Source of the DNA: DASXIF01 sp036498145 | GTDB taxonomy: Bacteria; Actinomycetota; Actinomycetes; Mycobacteriales; Jatrophihabitantaceae | Direction: 5' to 3' | NCBI GenBank assembly: GCA_963708625.1 | Contig: CAVPSV010000002.1 | Span: forward strand, 806,001 to 870,000 | Length of the DNA stretch: 64,000 bases | Shown here: positions 24,535-34,307 of the stretch, one piece after another | Numbering within the stretch: the first letter of the stretch is position 1 | How the letters are laid out: the number at the start of each line of letters is the position of its first letter | Notes under the pieces: generated by a model | Databases searched by the model: none | The model's input: the letters and a program-made list of their open reading frames with translations, nothing else | What the model was told of the DNA's origin: nothing | Made by a program: the position numbers and the translations under genes

Positions 24535-25688
24535 TTGATCGCCTCCTGCAGCGCGATCCGAAACGCGCTCATCTCCTGCGCCGTGCCGATCGACACGCGC
24601 AACCAACCCTGCGGCCCAGTCTCCCGGATGAGCACGCCCCGATCGAGCACATTCCGCCATACCGCGTGGCGGTCGGCGAAGGTACCGAACAGGACGAAGT
24701 TCGCATCCGAATCCGCCGCCTGCAGCCCGAGGGCGCGGATCCACTCGACTGTCGCGTCCCGTTCGGTACGCAATGTGCCGACGGTGGCCAGCAATTCGTC
24801 GGCGTGCGCGAGAGCCGCGCGGGCAACGGCCTGCGAGACCGCAGACAGGTGGTAGGGCAGCCGGACGATGCGCAAGGCGTCGACCACGGCCGGTGTCGCG
24901 GCCAGATAGCCCAGCCGCACACCAGCCAGGGCGAACGCCTTGCTCATGGTGCGCGTGACCACCAGCCGTGGGTGACGGCTGAGCAGCGACACCGCACTGC
25001 CGACGCCGGCGCGGCGAAACTCCGCGTATGCCTCGTCCACCACGACCATGCCGGGCGCGGCGGCACAGATCCGGTCCAGGTCGGCCAACCCGGTCGCGGT
25101 TCCGGTCGGATTGTTGGGGGATGCGATCAGCACCACCGATGGCGAGTACTGCCGAATCTGGGCCAACCCATCCTCGACGTCGACGCTGAAGTCTGCGGCG
25201 CGAGTTCCGGCCACCCACTCGGTGGCGGTGTCACGCGCATACTCCGGGTACATCGAGTAGGTCGGCGCGAACGACAACGCGACGCGCCCTGGTCCACCGA
25301 AAGCCTGCAGCAACTGCAGCATGATCTCGTTCGACCCGTTGGCGGCCCACACGTTGTCCACGGTGAGCCCATGGCCGGTGTCAGCGGTGAGGTAGGACGC
25401 CAGGTCAGCGCGCAGCGCCACGGCGTCCCGGTCCGGGTAGCGGTTGAGCGTGCGGGCCGCGTCCGCGACCGCCGCGGTGATGTCGGCGATGACCGCCGCA
25501 CTCGGCGGGTACGGATTCTCGTTGACGTTCAGCCGGACCGGCACGTCCAGCTGCGGTGCGCCGTACGGCTGCACCCCGCGCAGCTCCTCACGAAGCGGCA
25601 GGTCCTCCAGTGAGATGTCCATGGTCGCGGGTGTGCTCGCCTGGGTGCTGGTCGAAGGGTTCGTCGCAGCCGTCCTCGGGGTGGTCAC
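24531..25688 (-). CDS. hisC: Histidinol-phosphate aminotransferase (385 aa)
   Basis: PLP aminotransferase fold I. Seen are RLNVNENPYPP, WAANGSNEIMLQLLQAFGG, ASPNNPTGTATG, VVDEAYAEFR, and the PLP lysine in RTMSKAFALAGVRLGYL. The GTG at 25688 overlaps the hisD stop (GTGA). The first 22 residues are Thr/Ser/Ala-rich and poorly conserved, and an internal Met (MDISLEDLPLREELRG) is an alternative start; the overlap favours 25688. Confidence 0.95.
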   Translation of the reverse strand: MTTPRTAATNPSTSTQASTPATMDISLEDLPLREELRGVQPYGAPQLDVPVRLNVNENPYPPSAAVIADITAAVADAARTLNRYPDRDAVALRADLASYLTADTGHGLTVDNVWAANGSNEIMLQLLQAFGGPGRVALSFAPTYSMYPEYARDTATEWVAGTRAADFSVDVEDGLAQIRQYSPSVVLIASPNNPTGTATGLADLDRICAAAPGMVVVDEAYAEFRRAGVGSAVSLLSRHPRLVVTRTMSKAFALAGVRLGYLAATPAVVDALRIVRLPYHLSAVSQAVARAALAHADELLATVGTLRTERDATVEWIRALGLQAADSDANFVLFGTFADRHAVWRNVLDRGVLIRETGPQGWLRVSIGTAQEMSAFRIALQEAIK

Positions 25689-26995
25689 GGCAACCGAGCC
25701 GACACGGCTGCACCGTGCGCCGGCAGGTCCTCGGCCTCGGCCAGGGCGAGCACCTGCGGTGCCACCTCGACCAGCGCCGCCTTGTTGTACTCGACCAGGT
25801 GCACGCCCTTGAGGAATGTCTGTACCGACAACCCGGACGCGTGACGCGCGGTTCCCCCGGTCGGCAGCACGTGGTTGGACCCGGCACAGTAATCGCCGAG
25901 CGAGACCGGCGCGTGCGGGCCGACGAAGATGCAGCCGGCGTTGCGGACCCGCTCGGCCCAGCCGCGGGCGTCGCGCGTGATCACTTCCAGGTGCTCGGCG
26001 GCGTAGGCGTCGACCACCTCCAGCCCGTGCGTCAGATCGCGCACCAGCACCGTCGCAGACTGGCGGCCGCGCAGTGCGGCGCGGATCCGCTCGACGTGCT
26101 TGGTGAGACCGACCTGCCGCTCCACCTCGGCGTCGACAGCATCGGCCAGCGCCGGCGAATCGGTGACCAGGACGGACGCGGCGGCGGTGTCGTGCTCGGC
26201 CTGGCTGATCAGGTCGGCGGCCACGTACGCCGCCGGCGCACTGTCGTCGGCCAGTACCGCGATCTCGGTGGGACCGGCCTCGGCATCAATGCCCACCACA
26301 CCGCGCACCAGCCGCTTGGCCGCCGCGACGTAGGCGTTGCCCGGGCCGGTGACCAGGTCAACCGGTTCGATGCCGAGCGAGCGATCGCCATAGGCGGCGA
26401 GCGCCACCGCCTGGGCGCCCCCCAGTGCGTACACCTCGTCGACGCCGAGCAGCGCGCACGCAGCCAGGATTGCCGGGTGCGGGGCGCCGCCGAACTCGCG
26501 CTGGGCCGGGGAGAAGACGGCAATCGAGCGCACCCCGGCGACCTGCGCGGGCACCACGTTCATCACCACGCTGGACGGGTAGACGGCCAGCCCGCCGGGC
26601 ACGTACAGCCCGACCCGGCGTACCGGCACCCACCGCTCGGACACCGTGCCGCCAGGCACCACCCGCACGTTGCCGTCGGTGCGGCGCTGCGCCTCATGCA
26701 CGATGCGGACCCGTCGGATCGCCTCGATGAGCGCGTCACGCACTGACGGCTCGAGGTCCGCCAGCGCCGTCGCGAGCGCTGCCGCGGGCACCAGCGGCAC
26801 TGGCACGTCCACGCCGTCGAATCGCAGCGTGGCCTCGCGAGCAGCGGCATAGCCACGCTCTGCGACCGCGGCGACCAGCGGCGCCACTGCGGCCGCGGCC
26901 GCGGTGACATCGAGCTCGGCACGTGGCAGCAGCCGCGCCAGCCCGACCGCCGAAACGGCCTCGGGCTCGAACCTCAGGTCGATGCGGCGCAGCAC
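25685..26995 (-). CDS. hisD: Histidinol dehydrogenase (436 aa)
   Basis: Zinc- and NAD-dependent final two oxidations of histidine synthesis. Signatures are GLYVPGGLAVYPSSVVMNVVP, GGAQAVALAAYG, DLVTGPGNAYVAAAKR, DAEAGPTEIAVLADD, ISQAEHD, and AEHLEVI with YCAGSNHVLPTGG towards the C-terminus. It is the first gene of the his run. The GTG at 26995 starts 4 nt after the stop of the DUF2567-like gene and has no strong ribosome site, suggesting coupling to it. Confidence 0.96.
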   Translation of the reverse strand: MLRRIDLRFEPEAVSAVGLARLLPRAELDVTAAAAAVAPLVAAVAERGYAAAREATLRFDGVDVPVPLVPAAALATALADLEPSVRDALIEAIRRVRIVHEAQRRTDGNVRVVPGGTVSERWVPVRRVGLYVPGGLAVYPSSVVMNVVPAQVAGVRSIAVFSPAQREFGGAPHPAILAACALLGVDEVYALGGAQAVALAAYGDRSLGIEPVDLVTGPGNAYVAAAKRLVRGVVGIDAEAGPTEIAVLADDSAPAAYVAADLISQAEHDTAAASVLVTDSPALADAVDAEVERQVGLTKHVERIRAALRGRQSATVLVRDLTHGLEVVDAYAAEHLEVITRDARGWAERVRNAGCIFVGPHAPVSLGDYCAGSNHVLPTGGTARHASGLSVQTFLKGVHLVEYNKAALVEVAPQVLALAEAEDLPAHGAAVSARLP

Positions 26996-26999
26996 CGGA

Positions 27000-27569
27000 T
27001 CAGTCTACGGACGGCACCGGCTCGGGATATTGGCCGGCGGCGTCGGTTCCGGTGCCGGAATCCTCGTCATCGGTGGCATCGGGGCGACCGAGATCGTCGC
27101 TGCCCGCGAACGCCACACAGAGCCCATAGACGAGCAGCGCGGCGGCTGATTCGACAAAGAGCAAGCCGGTGGCGTGCAGAGACAGCGGCAGGTGCTCCAC
27201 GATCATGCCGGGCGGTGCGGAAGCGCTGCCGCCGCGGATCAGGTGCCCGACGCCCTCGGTGAGCAGGGCGCCGCCGACCCCACCGAGGGCGAGAGCAAGC
27301 GCAAGCACCGGGCCACGGCGTTCGCGCCACTGCCACGCCAGCGTGCCGGCCAGTAACCCCACCACCGCGGTGATCAGCGCGAAGCGCCCGTCACCGGCGA
27401 CGAACGCCTCCGTGTCGTTCGGCTGGATGGCGCCAGGAGCGATCACCAGCCCGATCGGGCCGGGTGGACTCCACCACTGCCACAGTGCGCCCAGCGCGGC
27501 ACCGAGCGCGAACAGCACCAGCGCGACGACTAGACCGGCCCGGACGTCCTCGGCTGGTGGTCGGCGCAC
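27000..27569 (-). CDS. DUF2567-like membrane protein (189 aa)
   Basis: Small integral membrane protein of an actinobacterial family of unknown function. Four hydrophobic segments are seen: GLVVALVLFALGAALGALW, FALITAVVGLLAGTLAW, PVLALALALGGVGGALL and GLLFVESAAALLVYGLCVAF. A short external loop carries the P(N)DTEAFVAGDGRFAL stretch typical of the family. The cytoplasmic C-tail is acidic. GTG start at 27569. It ends 4 nt before hisD and is probably cotranscribed with it, but no histidine-related role is known. Confidence 0.72.
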   Translation of the reverse strand: MRRPPAEDVRAGLVVALVLFALGAALGALWQWWSPPGPIGLVIAPGAIQPNDTEAFVAGDGRFALITAVVGLLAGTLAWQWRERRGPVLALALALGGVGGALLTEGVGHLIRGGSASAPPGMIVEHLPLSLHATGLLFVESAAALLVYGLCVAFAGSDDLGRPDATDDEDSGTGTDAAGQYPEPVPSVD

Positions 27570-27619
27570 GAATCCAGTCTGTCAGGCGCGGGTAATGAAT
27601 CGGCTCAGCAGTTCCCCGC

Positions 27620-28198
27620 TCAGCGCGGCGGCTGACCTCGGATGATCAGGTGCAACTCGTCGATGCGTGCCGGTGGTACGACCCGGTCGACCTGGAAACC
27701 GCGCAGCCGCTCCAGCGTCTCCCCGCGCCGGGATCGGCGCAGCAACCGCAGCGCGAGCAGCGGCAACGTCCAGGTCCGGCCGGGCAACCCGAGCCGTCGC
27801 AGTTCGGCCAGGACATCGCCGCGGGTGTCGGCAACCAGCGCGCGCAACCGGGCCTCGAGCGGACCGACCCGGTCCGTCGCCGTCAGCCGCCGCAACACCG
27901 CTCGCAACAGCCCGCGCAGCGCCAGCACCGCCAACGCCACCACCGCGACGAGCACCGCCCAGAACGTCTGGTGCGCGCCCCACTCGATCAGCGCGGCCAG
28001 ACCCAGAACCACCAGCGCGACCAGGAGCAGGGCGGAGCTGACCGACTGGCCGATGGCGCGGCCGACGAGGTATCGCGCCAACGCCCACCGGCTGACAGGG
28101 CTGCCCTGCCGGAACTCGCCCACCTCAGGTCCAGCGGGTTCACTACCGCCCAGGTGGCCCGGGTCGCCCGGTATCGCCGGCTGGTCGCCGTAGCTCAC
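27620..28198 (-). CDS. Two-helix membrane protein of unknown function (192 aa)
   Basis: Not recognised. An N-terminal hydrophilic stretch precedes a basic segment and two adjacent hydrophobic helices (SALLLVALVVLGLAALI and FWAVLVAVVALAVLAL). An Arg/Leu-rich cytoplasmic half follows (RGLLRAVLRRLTATDRVG, ELRRLGLPGRTWTLP). The GTG at 28198 forms a GTGA overlap with the dnaE stop, so its translation depends on dnaE. The Arg-rich tail could contact nucleic acid or lipid; nothing firmer can be said. Confidence 0.7.
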   Translation of the reverse strand: MSYGDQPAIPGDPGHLGGSEPAGPEVGEFRQGSPVSRWALARYLVGRAIGQSVSSALLLVALVVLGLAALIEWGAHQTFWAVLVAVVALAVLALRGLLRAVLRRLTATDRVGPLEARLRALVADTRGDVLAELRRLGLPGRTWTLPLLALRLLRRSRRGETLERLRGFQVDRVVPPARIDELHLIIRGQPPR

Positions 28199-31100
28199 GC
28201 CGATACCGCGGCCGGTCCCAGCAGCGCTTTGAGATCACCCATCAGGGCTGCGGACGGGGTGACCCGGTACCGGTCGCCCAGGCGTAGCACCGTCTCCTTC
28301 GCCCCGCCCTGCAACCGGAGGTGGACGTCGGTGGCCCCCGGATGGGCGGCGAGGACGTCGCGCAGCCGGTCGACCAACGGCTGGGTGCACCGTGCCGGGG
28401 CCATGCGCACCACGACCGGACCGCGGGCCACGTCGCTGGTATCCAGCTGCACGATGTCGCTGGCGATCAGCTTGACCGCGTCCTCGCGCAGATCGGTCCG
28501 GCCCTTGATGGCCACGATGGAATCCTCGGCGAGCGTCAACGCGACCTGTGCGTAGGTGGCCGGGAAGAACATCACCTCGATGGAGCCGTCCAGATCCTCC
28601 AGCACAGCTTGCGCCCACGGGGCGCCGGCCTTCGTCACGCGGCGGTTGACCGAGGACACGATGCCGGCCAGCGTTACGGTGCGTGGCTCGTCGCCCGGCT
28701 CGGCGTGCACGCCGGCGATGGTGTTGTCCGCGGCCAGGCCGACGACGTGCTCCAGCCCGAGTAACGGGTGGTCGGAGACGTAGAGCCCGAGCATCTCCCG
28801 CTCGAACTGGAGCAGCACCTTCTTGTCCCACTCGCCGTCGGGCACCCGGATCGCGAAGACGTCGTCCACGGCCGGCTCGCCGGTGCCGCTGGTGGCATCG
28901 CCCAAGCTGGCGAACAAGTCGAACTGGCCGATGGCCTCCGCGCGTTTGGTGTCGAGCACCGCGTCTATGGACGCCTCGTAAACGTTGATCAATCCCCGTC
29001 GGGAGTGGTTCAGCGCGTCGAACGCACCGCCCTTGATCAACGCCTCGACGGTGCGCTTATTGCACACCCCGGCGTCGACCTTGCGCAGGAAATCGCCGAA
29101 GTCGGTGAACGCGTCCTTGCTCTCGCGCGCGGCGACGATCGAGCCGACCACGTGCGAGCCCACATTGCGCACCGCGGTCAGGCCGAAGCGGATGTCGGTA
29201 CCGGTAGGTGTGAAGTCGGCATCGGAGGCGTTCACGCACGGTGGCAGTACCCGGATGCCCATGCGCCGGCACTCAGCCAGGTACACCGCGGACTTGTCCT
29301 TGTCGTCGCGGACCGAGGTGAGCAGTGCGGCCATGTATTCGGCCGGATAGTTCGCCTTGAGGTAGGCCGTCCAGTACGACACCACCGCATAGCCGGCACC
29401 GTGGCTCTTGTTGAAGCCGTAGTCGCAGAACGGCAGTAGCACGTCCCACAGCGCCTTGACCGCAGCCGGCGAGAATCCACGCTCGGCCATGCCGGCCGAG
29501 AACGTCTCGTACTGCTCCTCCAGCTCCTTCTTCTTCTTCTTGCCCATCGCCCGGCGCAGCAGGTCGGCGCTGGCCAGCGAGTAGCCGGCGACCTGCCTGG
29601 CGATGGCCATGACCTGTTCCTGGTAGACGACCAGCCCGTACGTTTCGCCGAGGACCTCGTGCAGCGGTTCGTCGAGCTCGCGGTGAATCGGCACCACCGG
29701 TTTGCGGCCGTTCTTGCGGTCGGCGTAGTCGTTGTGTGCGTTCGCGCCCATCGGCCCGGGCCGGTACAGCGCGATGACCGCGGTGATGTCGTCGAAGGAG
29801 TCCGGGCGCAGCGAGCGCAGCAGGGCGCGCATCGGGCCACCGTCGAGCTGAAACACCCCGAGTGTGTCGCCGCGGGCCAGCAGCGCGTAGGTGGCGGGGT
29901 CCTCGAAGCCGGTGTCCTCGATCACCACGGTTTCGCCGCGGTTGCGCGCGATGTTGGCGAGCGTGTCGTCGATGACGGTGAGGTTGCGCAGCCCGAGGAA
30001 GTCCATCTTCAGCAGGCCGAGCGACTCGCAGGTCGGGTAGTCGAACTGCGTGATGATGGCGCCGTCCTGCTCGCGTTTCATGATCGGAATCGTGTCGATG
30101 AGCGGCTCGCTGGACATGATCACCGCGCAGGCGTGCACGCCCCACTGCCGCTTGAGGCCTTCCAGCCCTTTCGCGGTCTCGACCACCCGCTTGACCTCGG
30201 GATCGGTCTCGCAGAGGGTGCGGAACTCACCGCCCTCGCCATAGCGCTCATGCTTCGGGTCGAAGATGTAGGCGAGCGGCACGTCCTTGCCCATGACCGG
30301 TGCCGGCATCGCCTTGGTGATCCGCTCGCCCATCGAGAACGGGTAGCCGAGCACGCGGGCAGAGTCCTTGACCGCCTGCTTCGCCTTGATGGTGCCGTAG
30401 GTGACGACCTGCGCGACCCGGTCGGCGCCGTATTTCTCGGTGACGTAAGCCATCACCTCGCTGCGCCGGCGCTCGTCGAAATCGATGTCGATGTCGGGCA
30501 TGGAGACCCGTTCGGGGTTCAGGAAGCGTTCGAAGAGCAGGCCGTGGCGCAACGGGTCGAGTTCGGTGATGCCCAGCGCGTAGGCGACGAGCGAGCCGGC
30601 CGCGGACCCGCGACCCGGACCGACGCGGATGTCGTGCGCCCGGGCCCAGGTGATGAGATCGGCGACGACGAGGAAGTAGGCCGGGAATCCCATCTGCAGG
30701 ATCATCGAGACCTCGTAGTCGGCACGGGCGCGTACCTCGGCGGGCACGCCGTCCGGATAGCGCACGTTCAGCCCGCGTTCGACCTCCGTGACGAACCACG
30801 AGTTCTCGTCCTCGCCCTCGGGCACCGGGAAGCGCGGCATCAGGTCCGCGCCCTCGGTGAAGGACACCTCGCACCGCTCGGCGATGAGCAGGGTGTTGTC
30901 GCACGCCTCGCGCAGCTCGTACTTGTCCGCCCACAGCGAGCGCATCTCCGCCGGCGACTTCAGGTAGAAGTCCTTGGTATCGAACTTGAACCGCTTCGGG
31001 TCGGCCATCGTCTTGCCGGACTGCACGCACAACAGCACCTCGTGCGCGTCCGCGTCCTCGGCATGGGTGTAGTGCAGGTCGTTCGTGGCGATCACCGGCA

Positions 31101-31776
31101 GGGCCAGGTCACGGGCCAGGCGCAGCAAGTCCTCGCGCACCCGTCGTTCGATGTCCAGCCCGTGGTCCATCAGTTCGAGGAAGAAGTTGCCGGCACCGAA
31201 GATGTCCCGGAACTCCGCCGCACTGGCCCGAGCCTTCGGGTAGTCACCGATCCGCAGCCAGGTCTGCACCTCACCGGACGGGCAGCCGGTCGTGCCGATC
31301 AGGCCGCCGGCGTACTGGGCGAGCAGTTCGCGGTCGGCGCGAGGCCGGTAGAAGAAGCCCTCCAGGCTCGATCGGGATGCGAGCCGGAACAGGTTGTGCA
31401 TGCCTGCCGTGGTCTCGGCGAGCAACGTCATGTGGGTGAACGCGCCACCGCCGGACACGTCGTCGTCACCACCGCCGGCCCAGCGCACCCGAGTCCGTTC
31501 GAAGCGGGAGGTGTTCGGCGTGACGTAGGCCTCCATGCCGATGATGGGCTTCACGCCGGCCGCGGTCGTCTGCTTGTAGAAGTCGTAGGCGCCGAAGACG
31601 TTGCCGTGATCGGTCATGGCCAGCGCCGGCATCTTCATCCGGGCGGTTTCGGCGATGAGCTCCCCCAGCCGGGCCGCTCCGTCGAGCATCGAGTACTCGG
31701 TGTGCACGTGCAGGTGCACGAAGGAGTCCGCGCTGCTGTCCGGCGTGCTGCGCACCGGCCCGCTGTTCGAGGTCAC
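28195..31776 (-). CDS. dnaE: DNA polymerase III alpha subunit (1193 aa)
   Basis: Replicative polymerase. The N-terminal PHP domain starts FVHLHVHTEYSMLDGAARLG and includes TDHGNVFG. The C-family polymerase core has PGRGSAAGSLVAYALGI and the metal-binding aspartates of MPDIDIDFDERRR (about residues 425-435). The helix-hairpin-helix and OB-fold region (VTLAGIVSSVNRRVTKAGAPW) lies near the C-terminus. Length matches actinobacterial DnaE1. A very strong AAGGAGGT (31788-31795) precedes the GTG at 31776. The 171-nt gap to the divergent otsB should hold both promoters. Confidence 0.97.
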   Translation of the reverse strand: MTSNSGPVRSTPDSSADSFVHLHVHTEYSMLDGAARLGELIAETARMKMPALAMTDHGNVFGAYDFYKQTTAAGVKPIIGMEAYVTPNTSRFERTRVRWAGGGDDDVSGGGAFTHMTLLAETTAGMHNLFRLASRSSLEGFFYRPRADRELLAQYAGGLIGTTGCPSGEVQTWLRIGDYPKARASAAEFRDIFGAGNFFLELMDHGLDIERRVREDLLRLARDLALPVIATNDLHYTHAEDADAHEVLLCVQSGKTMADPKRFKFDTKDFYLKSPAEMRSLWADKYELREACDNTLLIAERCEVSFTEGADLMPRFPVPEGEDENSWFVTEVERGLNVRYPDGVPAEVRARADYEVSMILQMGFPAYFLVVADLITWARAHDIRVGPGRGSAAGSLVAYALGITELDPLRHGLLFERFLNPERVSMPDIDIDFDERRRSEVMAYVTEKYGADRVAQVVTYGTIKAKQAVKDSARVLGYPFSMGERITKAMPAPVMGKDVPLAYIFDPKHERYGEGGEFRTLCETDPEVKRVVETAKGLEGLKRQWGVHACAVIMSSEPLIDTIPIMKREQDGAIITQFDYPTCESLGLLKMDFLGLRNLTVIDDTLANIARNRGETVVIEDTGFEDPATYALLARGDTLGVFQLDGGPMRALLRSLRPDSFDDITAVIALYRPGPMGANAHNDYADRKNGRKPVVPIHRELDEPLHEVLGETYGLVVYQEQVMAIARQVAGYSLASADLLRRAMGKKKKKELEEQYETFSAGMAERGFSPAAVKALWDVLLPFCDYGFNKSHGAGYAVVSYWTAYLKANYPAEYMAALLTSVRDDKDKSAVYLAECRRMGIRVLPPCVNASDADFTPTGTDIRFGLTAVRNVGSHVVGSIVAARESKDAFTDFGDFLRKVDAGVCNKRTVEALIKGGAFDALNHSRRGLINVYEASIDAVLDTKRAEAIGQFDLFASLGDATSGTGEPAVDDVFAIRVPDGEWDKKVLLQFEREMLGLYVSDHPLLGLEHVVGLAADNTIAGVHAEPGDEPRTVTLAGIVSSVNRRVTKAGAPWAQAVLEDLDGSIEVMFFPATYAQVALTLAEDSIVAIKGRTDLREDAVKLIASDIVQLDTSDVARGPVVVRMAPARCTQPLVDRLRDVLAAHPGATDVHLRLQGGAKETVLRLGDRYRVTPSAALMGDLKALLGPAAVSA

Positions 31777-31947
31777 GGCAGCCTTCTACCTCCTTCAGCG
31801 GTGGATCGGCGGCCCTCCGGCCGGCTGGACGCCGAACCGTCCGGCGCACCGCCATCATCACACCCGCCTACGACCACGTGCGCCATCTACACCGGGCGTG
31901 TCTGTGCACCTCATGTCGAGCCCCAGCGTTTCGCTTGGCACGATGGC

Positions 31948-32745
31948 GTGGTGGCGGCAACGACGATCGATGACATCGTGGCAGCGTTGCGCGATCGCCT
32001 GCCGCAGGTGTTGGTCGCGGTGGATTTCGACGGCACGCTCGCCCCCATCGTTCCGGACCCGACCCAGTCCCAGCCGGTATCAGGCGCGATCGCGGCGCTG
32101 GCCGAGCTCGCCCGGCATGGCGCCGCGGTCGCGGTGATCACCGGGCGAGACGCCGAGACCGCGGTCCGGCTGGGCGGCCTCGACCGCGTGCCCGGCATCC
32201 GGGTGGCCGGCCTGTACGGCATCGAGACCTGGTACGACGGCCGGCTGAGCACCGTCGACGAGCCACCGCAACTGAACGCCCTGCGCGAACGCCTGCCCGC
32301 CGTCGTCGCCGCAGCGGCGACCGACCCCCAGGTGTGGATCGAGGACAAACGGTTGTCCCTGGTCGTGCACGCACGCAAGGCTGCGAACCCGGCGCAGCAG
32401 TTGGCGCTGGTCCGCGAGCCGGTGGTTCGGCTGGCCGGCGAACTCGGGCTGGAGCCGCACCCCGGCCGGGGGGTGCTGGAGATCCGCATCCCGGGCCACG
32501 ACAAGGGACGCGCGCTACGCCAGCTGGTCACCGAGACCGGCCGCGCTGCGGTGTTGTTCGCCGGTGACGACGTCGGCGACCTGCCCGCGATCGAAGAGGT
32601 TCGCCGGATGGCTGCCGCCGGGGCAGCAGCGTTCGCGGTGGCAATCGGTACCGCGGACGGCACCGAACTCGCCGACGCCGCCGACGCCACCGTCGCCGAC
32701 CCCGAGGCGATGGCCGCGCTTCTGCACAGCCTTGCCGGTGCTTGA
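31948..32745 (+). CDS. otsB: Trehalose-6-phosphate phosphatase (265 aa)
   Basis: HAD-superfamily enzyme completing the OtsAB trehalose route. Nucleophile and acid are Asp26 and Asp28 in VAVDFDGTLAPI. The cap-proximal ITGRDAETAVRLGG, GLYGIETWY and the Mg-binding GDDVGD are present. Start is one of two consecutive GTG codons, 31948 or 31951; the open frame upstream runs antisense through dnaE and is not coding. It converges on otsA with 29 nt between the stops. Confidence 0.95.
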   Translation: MVAATTIDDIVAALRDRLPQVLVAVDFDGTLAPIVPDPTQSQPVSGAIAALAELARHGAAVAVITGRDAETAVRLGGLDRVPGIRVAGLYGIETWYDGRLSTVDEPPQLNALRERLPAVVAAAATDPQVWIEDKRLSLVVHARKAANPAQQLALVREPVVRLAGELGLEPHPGRGVLEIRIPGHDKGRALRQLVTETGRAAVLFAGDDVGDLPAIEEVRRMAAAGAAAFAVAIGTADGTELADAADATVADPEAMAALLHSLAGA

Positions 32746-32774
32746 CGAGCCGGGACGGGCGCCGGTACGGGAGG

Positions 32775-34220
32775 TCAGGCGCGCTCGGCGTCGAGCGCGG
32801 CGAGCTGCGCGGCGAACCATTGCGCGGGTGGCAACCGGACCGCTGCGGCCCGCATCCGCTCGGCGCGTTCGGCTCGCTCCTCGACCGACATCAGCAACGC
32901 CGCGTGCAGTGCCTCGGCAGTAGCCGTGACGTCGAACGGATTGACCGTGATCGCGTCCTGGCCGAGGACCTCCGCCGCGCCGGTCTCGGCGGACAGCACG
33001 ACCGCCGGCTCGCGTTCGGAGAGCACCAGGCCCTCCAGCACCACCAGGTTCATCCCGTCGCGAATCGAGTTGACGAAGACCACGTCGGCACGTCGCAGCA
33101 CCGCCAGCGCCGCCGGATAGTCGTCGGCGATCTCAAGGATCAGCGGCTCCCAGGAGTCGGTGCCGAACTCGTCATGGATGTCCTCGGCGAGGCGGGCGAT
33201 CGAAGCGGTGTACTCCCGATAGGAGGGCAGGTCCTCGCGCGAGGGGTTGTTGTAGACCGCATGCACGACCTTGCCGAGCCACTCCGGGTGGGTGCGGAGC
33301 AGTTCCCGATAGGCCAGCAGACCGCGCCAGACATTCTTGGACAGCTCGGTGCGGTCCACCCGGCCGATCACGGTGCGCTCGCCCACCGAGTCCTCGAGCA
33401 CGCGCAATTCGCTCTCCACGTCGCGCCGCCAGGCCCGTTTGCGTAGCTCGTCCGGATCGGTGCCGAGCGGAAACACCCGCACCCCGTCCGGCTCGCGGCC
33501 CATCACCGCGCGGCACGAGTCGCGGAACAGGTCGGCCCACCGTTGGGTGTGAAAGCCGATCACGTCTGCGGCGAGCAGGCCGTCGATGATCGCGTGCGCG
33601 ACGTCGTCCGGAAGCATGCTGAAGTACTCGCCCGGCACCCAGGGGGTATGCGTGAAGTGACCGATACGCACGTCCGGTCGCATGGTGCGTAGCATCCGCG
33701 GTGCGAGGAACAGGTGGTAGTCCTGGATCATCACCCGGGCGTCCGGCGCCGCCTCCTCGGCCAGCGCCATGGCGAAGGCCTGGTTGTAACGCACGTATGA
33801 CGTCCATTGCCGTCGCCAGGCGCTGTCGAAGATCGGCGACTTGGGCGGGTCGAAGAGCATGTGCAGGACGAACCACAGCGTGGAGTTCGCCACCGCGTTG
33901 TACGCGTTGCGGAAGGTGAGGCCGTCGATCGGCAGCATCCGCACATCGAAGTCGCCCTTGAGTGCGGCGGCGGACAGTTCGAGGCCGCCGAGGCGGCCGT
34001 CCGGCGCCCGGCGCGCGATGGCGCGTTCCCGCTCGTTCATCGCCGCACACACCCACACCGCACCGGGCGTGGCCTGCAGCGCACTCTGCATGCCGCTGAC
34101 CAGCCCACCGCCGCCACGACGTACCTCGTCGTCGCCGTCCTCGGCCGGCACGACGCTCAACGGGCCGCGGTTCGACGCCACGAGCAGCGGCGACGCTCCG
34201 GACGTCATCGGCGGGTTCAT
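32775..34220 (-). CDS. otsA: Trehalose-6-phosphate synthase, GT20 (481 aa)
   Basis: Transfers glucose from a nucleotide sugar to glucose 6-phosphate. Features are LLVASNRGPLS, RRGGGGLVSGMQSAL, the acceptor-site QDYHLFLAPRMLR, HFTHTPWVPGEYF, GRVDRTELSKNV, and the donor-site VNSIRDGMNLVVLEGLV. Start is ATG 34220 (MNPPMTSGASP) or the internal ATG at 34208. Convergence with otsB, rather than the usual tandem, means independent promoters for the two pathway steps. Confidence 0.95.
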   Translation of the reverse strand: MNPPMTSGASPLLVASNRGPLSVVPAEDGDDEVRRGGGGLVSGMQSALQATPGAVWVCAAMNERERAIARRAPDGRLGGLELSAAALKGDFDVRMLPIDGLTFRNAYNAVANSTLWFVLHMLFDPPKSPIFDSAWRRQWTSYVRYNQAFAMALAEEAAPDARVMIQDYHLFLAPRMLRTMRPDVRIGHFTHTPWVPGEYFSMLPDDVAHAIIDGLLAADVIGFHTQRWADLFRDSCRAVMGREPDGVRVFPLGTDPDELRKRAWRRDVESELRVLEDSVGERTVIGRVDRTELSKNVWRGLLAYRELLRTHPEWLGKVVHAVYNNPSREDLPSYREYTASIARLAEDIHDEFGTDSWEPLILEIADDYPAALAVLRRADVVFVNSIRDGMNLVVLEGLVLSEREPAVVLSAETGAAEVLGQDAITVNPFDVTATAEALHAALLMSVEERAERAERMRAAAVRLPPAQWFAAQLAALDAERA

Positions 34221-34307
34221 CGCAGGCTCATCGACTCATCGGAGCGCGGCAGGTCATGGCGTCGTTGTACCCCAGCCTGATGTGCGACCCGACATCGGTG
34301 CAGGACG

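Noticed and set aside
31777..31947. RNA gene or riboswitch in the dnaE-otsB gap
   Set aside because: No recognisable consensus or tRNA-like fold; only the strong dnaE ribosome site stands out.
32746..32774. Rho-independent terminator between convergent otsB and otsA
   Set aside because: Only 29 nt, no stable hairpin followed by a T-run in either direction. I found no convincing intrinsic terminator anywhere in the window.
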